Shown: positions 22,800-32,499 of the stretch, piece after piece
Layout: each line of letters opens with the position of its first letter
How positions within the stretch are numbered: position 1 is the stretch's first letter
Origin: Leguminivora glycinivorella
Lineage: Eukaryota; Arthropoda; Insecta; Lepidoptera; Tortricidae
Length of the DNA stretch: 64,000 bases
NCBI RefSeq assembly: GCF_023078275.1
Contig: NC_062983.1
Span: forward strand, 1,171,001-1,235,000
Direction: 5' to 3'
Position numbers and translations under genes: made by a program
The notes under the pieces: model-generated
The model's database searches: none
What the model was told of the DNA's origin: nothing
The model's input: only the letters and a program-made list of their open reading frames with translations

Positions 22800-23127
22800 C
22801 CATCATCCTCCTTGCGTTGTCCCGGCATTTGCGACGGATCATGGGAGTCTGGGGTCCGCTTTGACAACTAATCCCAAGATTTGGCGTAGGCACTAGTTTT
22901 ACGAAAGCGACTGCCATCTGTCCTTCCAACCCGAAGGGTAACTAGGCCTTATTGGAATTAGTCCGGTTTCCTCACGATGTTTTCCTTCACCGAAAAGCGA
23001 CTGGCAAATATCAAATGACATTTCGCACATAAGTTCCGAAAAACTCATTGGTACGAGCCGGGGTTCGAACCCGCGACCTCCGGATTGAAAGTCGCACGCT
23101 CTTACCGCTAGGCTACCAGTGCTTCAG
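22800..23127 (-). mobile_element. full-length SINE family 1, present in copy A and absent in copy B
   Basis: Complete minus-strand SINE with tRNA head (TTCGAACCCGCGACCTCC; CGCTCTTACCGCTAGG) and ATCATCCTCC tail complement. Direct repeats ATAACATTTTCA at 22788-22799 and 23132-23143. Copy B reads through the empty site at about 44670. Young insertion. Confidence 0.92.
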
Positions 23128-23723
23128 TGAGATAACATTTTCATGTATAGACAAATTCAATTAAAGTTCTATGAACAAAACTCATGCTAAACCCAATATT
23201 TTCTCTTGAGTTAATTTCTCTTCACTGTCCTACACAAAACCATTATCACAGATTTCATATACTCGTATACCATAGATCAAGCAAATGTATCTATCTACTT
23301 AGCGTGTCAAACGAACTCAGTGTAATCCACTGAGTTGTCAGTCTTTACTCACAGCTTGCAGCTTTCGGGCGTCAAGTTTTGAAAGTTTAATTTAACAAAA
23401 ACACAAAGATGCCTCGTTACGTGTTTAATTACGACAACACAAAAATTATGAACAATCAAGGGTCTGAGACATATTTCGAATCACAGGCAAGAAATAACTT
23501 CAGTACAAAATCTGGCACGCTCGGCCCCCATGCGAATAGATGAACTTGTTTGATGAATATTGTCTTCGGTTACCGCGATAGTTACTCATGAAATAAAAAT
23601 ATGGAAACGGATTAAATCGCGTATAATGAATTTACAATTCATCCCGACGTTTCGAACACTTTACAGTTGTTTCTTCTATCCAAATTGCATTCTGTGGCCC
23701 TTACACATACCCTCTTGTTTCAG

Positions 23724-23873
23724 ACAAAGCGCCATCAGAAGCGACGTTCCGCGGAGCAGAGTTCCTCTCCTACGACCTGACACAAACTGGCGGGGAGCCT
23801 ATAGTTAGCACGCAGGACACCATCTCGCTGTACTTCAAGACTAGGCAGCCTAACGGCCTGCTCTTCTACACTG
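23724..23873 (+). CDS. Nrx-1: neurexin-1 internal exon, first half of an LNS domain, copy A
   Basis: This is the counterpart of the exon at 49414 in the first copy of the duplicated locus. Length, phases, acceptor and GTAAGT donor are the same. Comparing the two copies I find three base differences (ACA/ACG, GGC/GGT, AAC/AAT), all synonymous, so the encoded 50-residue segment is identical. That fits two alleles of one functional exon, or a very recent duplication still under constraint. In copy A a 305-bp repeat sits 14 bp into the downstream intron (23888-24192), and no partner exon follows because of the deletion at 30941/30942. Confidence 0.92.
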
Positions 23874-23887
23874 GTAAGTACATTTTT

Positions 23888-24192
23888 ACCTCACTAGCTC
23901 GGAAACACGTGTTTTCTCCTTTAATATCAGCGGGTAAAAACGCATTTTATCCACTAGTGGGTAAAGTAATTTGACCTTGAATAAAGTCAAATTAACTGCT
24001 TTAAAATTGATAAAGGTAGGTGAAACTAGTAATAAAGATGATTTACCACCTGTGGAACTACTGGAAGCAGTGATAAACGCATTTTTTGCGTTGTAGTTTC
24101 CTCGCTATAGTGAGGGGAAAAGTTTTGTGTTACACTCGGGTGCAAATGTATTTTAAAATACAACTTTGCTCCCTTGTATAACAAATAACCAT
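23888..24192 (+). mobile_element. 305-bp insertion of the same repeat family in copy A only
   Basis: It sits 14 bp downstream of the neurexin exon donor. TTTTACCTC occurs immediately before the insert and again at its end, a 9-bp target duplication. Copy B reads TTTTTACCTCGGTACC uninterrupted at about 49572. It lacks the central hairpin portion of the longer copies. Confidence 0.85.
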
Positions 24193-24334
24193 TTTACCTC
24201 GGTACCTACTTTCGTATAAATCAGGGGTGAACCTAGGGTACTGTTGTTTTGTACTATCACAACAGATATATGGACCTCTCTTCTTACGGTTTTTCTATTT
24301 ACGGTTGCTCTATTTACGGTTTAGTACCGTTTGG

Positions 24335-24830
24335 TAGCCAATATTTCGTAACCGGCTACAAACCGGGAATCTTGATTCCCATTTTGTAGCCGGTTACGTA
24401 TGGGGCCAGAGTTATTGATCGGAGTTACCAAATCGAAGCTAGGACGGTGTAAATACGGACAGACGGACAGAGCGAAACTATAAGGGTTCCTAGTCAACCT
24501 AGTTGACTACGGAACTCTAAAAAATTACTCAATGTCAGCATTATTCGAAAAAATCATCTTTTCATGATGGCAAAAAAAATCCTATTTTGTAACCAGTTAC
24601 AATACGGGATATTTTTTCCCGTTTGGAAGCTGGTTACCAACCATGGCTAGGAATCGGTAATGATTTAGTCTCATTTTGTAACTAGGTACAATACGGGATT
24701 CTTTTCCCGTTTCGAAGCCGGTTACCAAACCTGGTTACAAATTGGTAATGGGAAAGTTCCAGTTTGAAGCTAGTTACGAATTGGGATTTTTTTCCCGTTT
24801 CGAAGCTGGTTACCAATTTTTACGTAGGGC
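24335..24830. repeat. degenerate tandem repeat between live exon and relic exon, copy A
   Basis: Repeated units of roughly 50-60 bp built from GGTTACCAA, CGGGAT-TTTTTCCCGTTT and GAAGC(T/C)GGTTAC. Each unit has an internal CGGGA/TCCCG dyad. The array ends at the decayed exon copy and probably expanded after the exon duplication. A short fragment of the AGGGTTCCGTAGTCAAC repeat lies within it at about 24480-24525. Confidence 0.7.
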
Positions 24831-24910
24831 TGAGCTGATAGTCAGCATGTAGGGTACCATCTTGCTGTACTTTAAGATGAGGTAGCCAAATGATCTGATT
24901 TTCTACTCTG
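24826..24910 (+). pseudogene. decayed partial duplicate of the neurexin LNS exon, copy A
   Basis: About 85 bp match the 3' half of the exon at 23724, including the splice donor (CTG|GTAAGC). In the exon's frame it reads ELIVSM-stop-GTILLYFKMR-stop-PNDLIFYSG against EPIVSTQDTISLYFKTRQPNGLLFYTG. Both stops are TAG where the live exon has CAG (Gln). The 5' half and the acceptor cannot be recognised; upstream is a GGTTAC-rich degenerate repeat. The simplest reading is an old tandem exon duplication, possibly once an alternative exon, now dead. Confidence 0.85.
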
Positions 24911-25089
24911 GTAAGCGCAAAGACATTTTCAAGAGAAAAAAATTTGTTCACTTCTGGTGACAGAGAAGCTCTACTTCTTGAAGAAATCTTTTTGGGATTA
25001 CACAGGGCAAGGGCTCTTATAAGCATCATTGATACTTTCAATAAATTACAGTTGCAAGGTGCAACAACCCATAATAGGTTTAACAATTT

Positions 25090-25193
25090 AAGGGTCACTT
25101 GTACCAACGAAGGGTTAACCCACCATTTTATATGGAATTTGACAGTTGTTAGCCCACTAACCCTGAGTTAAGTGGTTGGTGCGAGTGGGCCTA
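25090..25193. mobile_element. fold-back MITE 'CACTTGCACCAAC', copy A intron
   Basis: GGTCACTTGTACCAACGAAG and TTGGTGCGAGTGGGCC ends. Sits just after the relic exon; also present in copy B. Confidence 0.8.
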
Positions 25194-25784
25194 ATAGATT
25201 TTGAATTTTACGGCTACACAGGCTTTCCATCAGGCGGGCCGTGTACCTGTGGTATAAAAAAAACACAGTATGTCAGTATATCGCGATGTAGGTAATTAAC
25301 AATTCTCTAGCAATACTGGTGTACTTGTTAATCTGATTTCGGACTTATTACCTTACATCACTCTTGGATTAGACTTAGACCAATAAACGTCTAGTAACTG
25401 TGGGACTAGCTGGAAAGGGCTTTACAGGCTGGTACAAAAATAAAATCGAATCGATCAAATCGGCGAAATATTGGAAAAAGGCCAGGTCAGAAGTACTCGA
25501 AACCGAGAAGCGTGTATGAGAAACGTTATGAAAGTGTGTGAAGCGAAAGTGGTTTGTCAGGATCGTAGTAAATGGAAATCCGTGATCTCTGCCTACCCCT
25601 CTGGGAAACAGGCGTGATTGTATGTATGTATGTAACAAAAATAAATCAGGCATTATGAGTATACATTATGTAAAACATAGAAGCTCTTTCGTTGATCGGG
25701 GATATTGTTTTATTTCGTTGATAGAAATATTTAACAGATTTTTTGCATCAAAATTGATTGTGCTAGACTTTAATATCTACCGAA

Positions 25785-26232
25785 TAGGCTTGTGCCGTTT
25801 CGTTCGTTGAACGGAGCGCTCCGATCTCGTTCAATCGCTCCCACGAACTAGTTCGCTCTTTTAGGTCTTTTGCTCATTTAGTTCAGCCAGACCAGCGACC
25901 ACTGCGGTCGGAAAGATCAGAACGAATGGGACCGAATAGTGTCAAAATGATACGAATAGTCCATAGATAGTAACATTCCGGGCCGAAAGGTTGTAAGTAA
26001 CCGAAGTTTAATATGAAAACTTGACTTTTTTTGTTGCTCTGCTAAATAGCTCTCGCTCTCGGTCGGCGCAGTCACACATTCTTTCTCGATCCAAACTGCT
26101 CGCGCTCGCCGATCCTATACTGAACTAAATGAGCAAAGACCTATTCTCAGACCACGGGAAGATTCAGTTCATTTCGGTCATTGATGGGATTTTATTCCTA
26201 ACAGTTCATAGTTCGTGAACGACACAAGCCTA
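25785..26232. mobile_element. 448-bp hAT-type MITE, copy A only
   Basis: Ends TAGGCTTGTG / CACAAGCCTA, with an exact 8-bp duplication CTACCGAA on both sides. Copy B has the empty site ATATCTACCGAATCAG at about 51308. The long interior is partly self-complementary. 8-bp duplications are typical of hAT elements. Confidence 0.9.
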
Positions 26233-27371
26233 CTACCGAATCAGATCAGAATACCGAACGTTTATAGATGTGAATGACGCATTATTGCCACAATGAAATC
26301 TAGGTCTCATTAGCACAATAGCACACGAAACGGGTCACACACGAAGCAAAACTTGCCCCCTGGCGGTCACCACTCGTACTTCCTCAAAACAGCTACAACT
26401 ATATTAATTTACATTATTGTTCCCGCTAGTTTGCATACAAACTGTCTCTGCGTAACATAACTGCTTGAATTTAGACACGCTTAAGCCCTTTTGTATTTGG
26501 TCAAGTTTGCTTTGTGTTAGTTTGGTTTGGTCATAGTTTCTGAAGAGCGATAGTAGAGAAAGGACGTATGTGTGATTGTGAATAAGAGCGTTAGGTTTAA
26601 GGTTATAGATGAAGGATAGAAAGCATCATATAATAGTATGTTGTTTATGGATAACATTAGGTTTGTATGCTTCATTAGAATGTACCGGATGACATAATTC
26701 TGCGGGTCTAGTGAAAAAGTCCGAGGTTGGACTTGTGCCCTTTTTCACCAAGTCAATTTGAGTTATACCCTTTTTCATTAGACTCACAGAATCATATTTA
26801 CTTAGATTCTTCTTGCGTCTATATTCTTTCTATTATTTGTATAGGATCGTGTCATCAGTCACAAAAAGAAGCAACAAATCTGAGCGACATCGTGGATAAC
26901 AAACTACATACTTAATATACCAATTGAACTGTTCAAGTGACGAATTAGCCCAATACATTTTTATTTCCATCTACAACAGCAGGTCTATGATGCATGCAGT
27001 TTTATCACTTACTCGAACGACGTGGATAAGACATCTGTCACGCTCACATTGTACTGGTCAGAGCGTGACGGATGATATATACATAGAGATAGGTGATAAA
27101 ATTGAAAGCATCGTAGGCCTACAGATTTAGGTACCTACTTTCTCTTGTAGATTATTTCGACTGGGATTCGCTAAAATCCGAGCGGTTACAACGCAGGCTC
27201 ATTTATAACCGCAACACCCTTTTGTGCCGCTATAGGTATTTGTTTACCTAGGTTGCACTGCCCATTTATCAATTTCGCGCTGGATACATATCATTAATCT
27301 TTTCATGAAATGCAAACAGAGGTTTGGTACATGCCTGGGTGTCTAGCCAACATCATGATCGCACATGTTTC

Positions 27372-27808
27372 TAGGCTTGTGTCGTTCACGAACTATTAAC
27401 TGTTAGGAATAAAATCCCATCGATGAATCGGAACTGAATCTTTTCGTGCTCTGTGAGTCGATCGTTGCTCATTTAGTTCAGTATCAGATCAGCGTGCGCG
27501 AGCGCTTCGGAACGAGAACGAGTGTGTGACTGCGCCGACCGGGAGCGAGAGCTACTTACCAAAGCAACTTAAAAACATCAAGTTTTCATGTTAAGCTTCG
27601 ATTTCTTACAATCTTTCGGCCCGGAATGGTTATTATCTGTGGACTATTCGTACCATTTTGACACTATTCGGTCCCATTCGTTTTGATCTTTCCGACCGTC
27701 TGGTCTGACTAAATGAGCAAAAGACCTAAAAGAGCGAACTAGTTCGTGGGAGCGATTGAACGAGATCGGAGCGCTCCGATCAACGAACAAAACGGCGGCA
27801 CAAGCCTT
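27372..27808. mobile_element. hAT-type MITE, second copy of the TAGGCTTGTG family, copy A
   Basis: Same family as 25785-26232 in opposite orientation. Flanks CATGTTTC / CACGTTTC (one mismatch). Present in both A and B, so older than the A-only insertion 1.1 kb away. Confidence 0.85.
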
Positions 27809-28038
27809 CACGTTTCGTAGCTAGCTCTTCCTATTGCCACATTATAATAAAGTTTACTATCGTGCAGTATGACCACTCCATGCTTCCCGCTGAAAGTGCC
27901 GTCTATCCGCTCTCGGTCATCTCACAGTTACCGCCTGTCAAGAACGCGACCAGTCGACCTGTCGTATCTCACTCATACACGCATGGTACGCGTTCGTCTA
28001 CACGAGCTTAGACTGTGTGCGTAGGAACGCGCTTTTTT

Positions 28039-28565
28039 AGGGTTCCGTAGTCAACTAGGAACCGTTATAGTTTCGCCATGTCTGTCTGTCCGTCCGTCCG
28101 TCCGCGGATAATCTCAGTAACCGTTAGTACTAGAAAGCTGAAATTTAGTACCAATATGTATATCAATCACGCCAATAAAGTGCAAAAATAAAAAATGGAA
28201 AAAAATGTTTTATTAGGGTACCCCCTACATGTAAAGTGGGGGCTGATATTTTTTTCATTCCAACCCAAACGAGTGATATATTGTTGGATAGGTATTTAAA
28301 AATGAATAAGGGTTTACTAAGATCGTTTTTTGATAATATTAATATTTTTGAAATAATCGCTCCTAAAGGAAAAAAGTGCGTACCCCCCCCCCCTCTAACT
28401 TTTGAACCATATGTTTAAAAAACATGAAAAAAATCACAAAAGTAGAACATTATAAAGACTTTCTAGGAAAATTGTTTTGAACTTGATAGGTTCAGTAGTT
28501 TTTGAGAAAAATACGGAAAACTACGGAACCCTACACTGAGCGTGGCCCGACACGCTCTTGGCCGG
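28039..28565 (+). mobile_element. 'AGGGTTCCGTAGTCAAC' element, copy A only
   Basis: About 527 bp with the same ends as 15130-15658, flanked by T6 runs. Copy B reads GCGCTTCTTTCATATATTTG at about 53095 without it. Confidence 0.85.
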
Positions 28566-28879
28566 TTTTTTCATATATTTGATCGCCAGTGTCCGAGGTG
28601 TGGTAGTGGCGCGACAGAGCCAGCATTTAGACCACCACGTAGCGTCAACAATTATTACTTCGGCTAGGCTGTATTAAATTAGTGCGTAATTTCAAGGGTT
28701 TTCATAAATCCTATCTGGCGCAGTCGGCTGGATAGAAAAGCTATTGTATTGGTTTTAAGATATAATTTGTACTGCTCAATTAAGCTAGATAATAGATTAA
28801 AGAAGAATTGAAATAGAATAATTCTTAGAAAAATAATTTAATATGTATTTTTAGTGGACATACTACTATTTCAACTATA

Positions 28880-29095
28880 AACTGAAATAAATGTCATGCA
28901 CAAAGAAAAAGTGAGAGTGTTCAAAGCTGGATTCGAACCAGCGTCCTCCGTTATCGCGACGGATGCCTAAACCACTCGTCCATTCGGACACGGTGGCAAG
29001 AGTCGAAATTTTCAAGTATATGACAGAATTACCGAAGCTTTGAACACTTGGAGGCCTTGGTCACTTTTTCTTTGTATATGACATTTATTTCAGTG
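28880..29095 (-). mobile_element. hairpin element with an internal tRNA-like body, copy A only
   Basis: Ends are inverted: ACTGAAATAAATGTCAT...ACAAAGAAAAAGTGA at left, with its complement at right. On the minus strand the interior (about 28925-28993) folds as a tRNA: anticodon stem TCCGT/ACGGA, T arm GCTGG-TTCGAAT-CCAGC, loop CGCGATA (anticodon-position CGA). There is no long variable arm as real tRNA-Ser would have. A fragment of the same end lies at 6659-6715. Confidence 0.65.
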
Positions 29096-29349
29096 AAATA
29101 GAATAATTAAGTTAAGACATATTTCAATACTCTGAATGTAGGAAACGCTCGATAATGAAATTAAAAGCGCGAAACAGGTTCGATGCTATTATCGGTCGGT
29201 ACTCGTTGTTGCGTTGAACAAACATAATTATATTGTACCGCTTGATTCATGGAAGGTTGGGCAGACTATAGAGATACATTTCTACTTGCTTGACATTCCG
29301 AAATACCTCTTAGCTTTATAAAATTTTTTACACACGTTCGTCGGTTTAA

Positions 29350-30203
29350 AAGTAAAAGTAAAAAAAAAGTAAAAGCATTTAATTGTCCAACATAGGTATT
29401 AGGTACATAAGTACAGGTCTCATTATACATTTTTGTCTCACTATGTTGTGCCGTGAGGCGTACAACTTTTAGTAAGTACTGTGTTACATGCTGTGCACAG
29501 TTATCACGAATTATTATCTAACAAATATTCACTAATACTATAATAAGATTTATCAATTAAAAATTTAAATACCTTGCTTTTAAAACTATTAATGTCGTCA
29601 ATATTTCTTAGCTCATCAGAAAGTTTATTAAAAATTTTTGGAGCCATTCCTAATATACTTTTCCTAAATAAAGCTGTATTAGAAGGCAACGAATTAATTT
29701 TATTTCTAAGACGTACACTTTTAAAATGTTGGAACAACTGCGGATTGCTCTTAACAAAAACTACCATTTCGAAAATGTACAGACAAGGAAGAGTTAATAT
29801 TCCTGACTTTTTAAAATATGACTTTACATGAACCTAGTTGCTGGATACCACATAATGACCTAATACATCTTTTTTGTGCTTTAAATGCGACTTCTCTGTC
29901 AACTGAGTTTGCCCAGAATATAATACCATACCTTAGTGTCGATGTTAAATAGGCTTGATATGCTGTTAAAAAACAACCGTTTCATTCACAATCTTTCTTA
30001 AATTATATAAAACATATGAAAATTGATGCAGTTTCTTACATATAGTGTCAATTTGGTTACTCCATGTCAATTTATGATCTACACTTATGCCTAAAAATTT
30101 TGTAACATCTGTTTCGTCAATGTGATGATCCTTATAGGTAATATTTAAATTGCATCCGTCAGTTCGTCTTTGTTTAAATGTCATTATTTTGGTTTTATCT
30201 AAA
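29350..30203 (-). mobile_element. 5'-truncated non-LTR retrotransposon (Jockey/CR1-like), copy A only
   Basis: On the minus strand the reverse-transcriptase C-terminus is readable in pieces. One is FLGISVDHKLTWSNQI (from about 30184). After a frameshift near a T-run at about 29966 come TLRYGIIFWANSVDREVA and AFKAQKRCIRSLCGIQQLGS. The last piece contains LPSNTALFRKSILGMAPKIF and FKSKVFKFLIDKS to a stop at 29504. The 3' tail is a (TACTTTT)-type repeat rather than poly-A. Copy B has GGTTTAAGGTGC uninterrupted at about 53355. Dead fragment. Confidence 0.85.
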
Positions 30204-30627
30204 TTAAGGTGCTTGTGACTTGGCTTTTCGTCAGAATTTCCCCAATTTTGTCAGTGAAATTTCTGCCAAAGTCTACTCCTGCTAATCTAGGTTTTTGCTT
30301 CTACATTAAACACTATTATTTGCCATTAAGGCGAAGTCACATCTGTCAGCATCGAGTCGCATTTTGCGCATGAGAAATCGCTCGTATGGGGTTTTTGCCA
30401 CCGACGTGGTATAAAAAAGATGCTCACGCATCGGAACGCTGAACGCATGCGTACGCCTGTTCATGCTAACGAGCGATTTCTCATGCGCAAAATGCGGCTT
30501 CGGTACTGATATGTGTGACTTCACCCTAAGTCATACCATGTCCAACCTCATCTGAACAAACATTTTCAATGATTTGGGCAAATAACAAAATTGACTATAT
30601 TGGTACAAAATTGACCATAGGTAAAAA

Positions 30628-30944
30628 GCGCTGGTAGCCTAGCGGTAAGAGCGTGCGACTTTCGATCCGGAGGTCGCGGGTTCGAACACCGGCTCGTTCC
30701 AATGAGTTTTTCGGAACTTATGTGCGAGATGTCATTTGATATTATGCCAGTCGCTTTTCGGTGAAGGAAAACATCGTGAGGAAACCGGACTAATTCCAAT
30801 AAGGCCTAGTTACCCTTCGGGTTGAAGGTCAGATGGCAGTCGCTTTCGTAAAACTAGTGCCTACGCCAAATGTTGTCAAAGCGGACCCCAGGCTCCCAAA
30901 AGCCGTGGCAAATGCCGGGATAACGCAAGGAAGATGATGATACC
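30628..30944 (+). mobile_element. SINE family 1, copy A
   Basis: Plus-strand SINE with A-box (TAGCCTAGCGG), B-box (GGTTCGAACAC), a diverged body lacking about 10 bp, and a GATGATGA tail. The tail end coincides with the breakpoint of the deletion that removes the neurexin exon. Confidence 0.9.
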
Positions 30945-30991
30945 TTAAACTCATTACAAAGCTTTTGTATACTTTCACCCACAGATGTTAC

Positions 30992-31270
30992 TATAGGGTT
31001 TTCGCCCGGTAATTACTAGACAACCTTTTAACCACCAAGAAGGCACCTTATATTGGTCCAGAAAATCGACATTAAGGTTTAGTAAAAGTCGCCTGAGTTT
31101 TCGAGATTTTCACACTTTTTAAAATTTTAGGTAGTATTAAAATTTTAAAAAGTGTGAAAATCTCGAAAACCAGGCGACTTTTACTAAACCTTAAAGTCGA
31201 TTTTCTGACCAGTATAAGGTGCCCTCTTGGTGGTTAAAAGTTGTCCATTAATTACCGGGCACCCGGTATA
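30992..31270. repeat. ~280-bp near-perfect palindrome, copy A
   Basis: Left arm CGCCCGGTAATTACTAGACA...AAAATCGACATTAAGGTTTAG... and right arm ...TAAACCTTAAAGTCGATTTT...TTAATTACCGGGCACCCGG, about 125 bp each, with a loop of under 10 bp (GGTAGTATT). Fold-back MITE. Confidence 0.88.
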
Positions 31271-31704
31271 CCATAGATCAAGCAAACATATCTACTTAGC
31301 GTGTCAAATGAACTCACACTCAGTAAAACCCACTGAGTTGTCCGTCTTTAATCGAAGCTTGCAGCTTTCGGGCGTCAATTTTTGTAAGTTGAAGTTAACA
31401 AAAACATTAATAATGCCTCGTTACGTGATATTTAATTGCAACAACACAAACATTATGAACATTCAAGGGCCTGAGACATATTTGAAATCACAGGCAAGTA
31501 ACAACAGTACATTTTTTTGTGTGACACGCTCGGCCCCTATACAAATAGATGAACTTAGCACATTGTTACTGGCGAAGTCTCAATGTAAATTGAGACTCCA
31601 GTGCCTGTTAAGATCTATTCTTACGGGTAGATTTTTGCTATAACGCCACCCTAAGGCAGTTGAGATTTGAGGAAGGCATGGATGAATTCGCACACATCCA
31701 GCAG

Positions 31705-31779
31705 GCCTCCGTGGCGCAGTTGGAAGCGCGATGGCCCCGGCAAGGCCAAAGGTCGCAGGTTCGAGTCCTGCCGGAGGTG
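31705..31779 (+). tRNA. tRNA-like gene (anticodon-position GGC), copy A
   Basis: A 75-nt cloverleaf: acceptor GCCTCCG/CGGAGGT, D stem GCGC/GCGC, anticodon stem TGGCC/GGCCA, T stem GCAGG/CCTGC, with perfect A-box (TGGCGCAGTTGG) and B-box (GGTTCGAGTCC) promoters. The anticodon loop CCGGCAA lacks the usual T33; read by position the anticodon is GGC (Ala). A T-rich terminator-like tract follows. It may be a functional but unusual tRNA or a tRNA-derived pseudogene. Confidence 0.6.
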
Positions 31780-31951
31780 TGAATTTTTCCATTTCTTTTT
31801 TTCCATTTTTTTTCCTTTAATTTAAAAATAAATAAATAAATAAAAATAAAAATAAAAATTATTTATTTTCAGATAACTATGATCCATATATTGTTAGTTA
31901 AAGAGAACACTAAAACACTAAATAGATGAACTTGAGTTTCTTCTAATATCC

Positions 31952-32492
31952 TGTAGGATATAGGGTTGCAAATAGAAAAAAAACAAATGTTTTTTTTTTC
32001 AGAATTATAAAAAAACATGAAAAAACCAAGCACCAAGTTTTTTTTCTAAATATGTTTTTTTTAGATGAACAAATAATACGAAAATAACGGTTTTTCGTGA
32101 TTTGTAACGTTTCAATAACAACAACGTACAGTTTAATTCGATAAACATTCAGTAGTATGCAAACGTTTATTGGGGAATCCCCGATGCGGCGTGAAGCGTG
32201 GAGAGGCGGTGGTGTTGCCAACAGTAAATAGCGACGTGAACTTTACTACTAACTGCAGATTGCGTAAATGTTAGTTTTATAAAACCAGAAATTAAAGTTA
32301 TTAAATGTAAATTCGTTTAATAGTTAACATAAAGTCTAAAAAACTGTACAAAAGTATTAACTGTTTTGCAAATTTTGAGATTTCGTCCTTTAGAAAAAAA
32401 CATACTCCAGAAAAAAAAACTGTTTTTTTTTCACGGTTTTTTTCACATGTTTTTTTTCAAGCCAGAAAAAAAACCGTTTTTTGCAACGCCAA
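31952..32492. mobile_element. A/T-homopolymer-rich TIR element, copy A
   Basis: Ends AGGGTTGCAAATAGAAAAAA / TTTTTTGCAACG; many A8/T8 runs. Copy B equivalent 56935-58100, with TTTTTTTGCAACCCT at its right end. Confidence 0.75.
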
Positions 32493-32499
32493 GACCCTG

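Noticed and set aside
31580..31792. Minus-strand open frame containing GLEPATFGLAGAIALPTA
   Set aside because: It is the reverse complement of the tRNA-like gene at 31705-31779. Spurious proteins of this kind are common in moth annotations.
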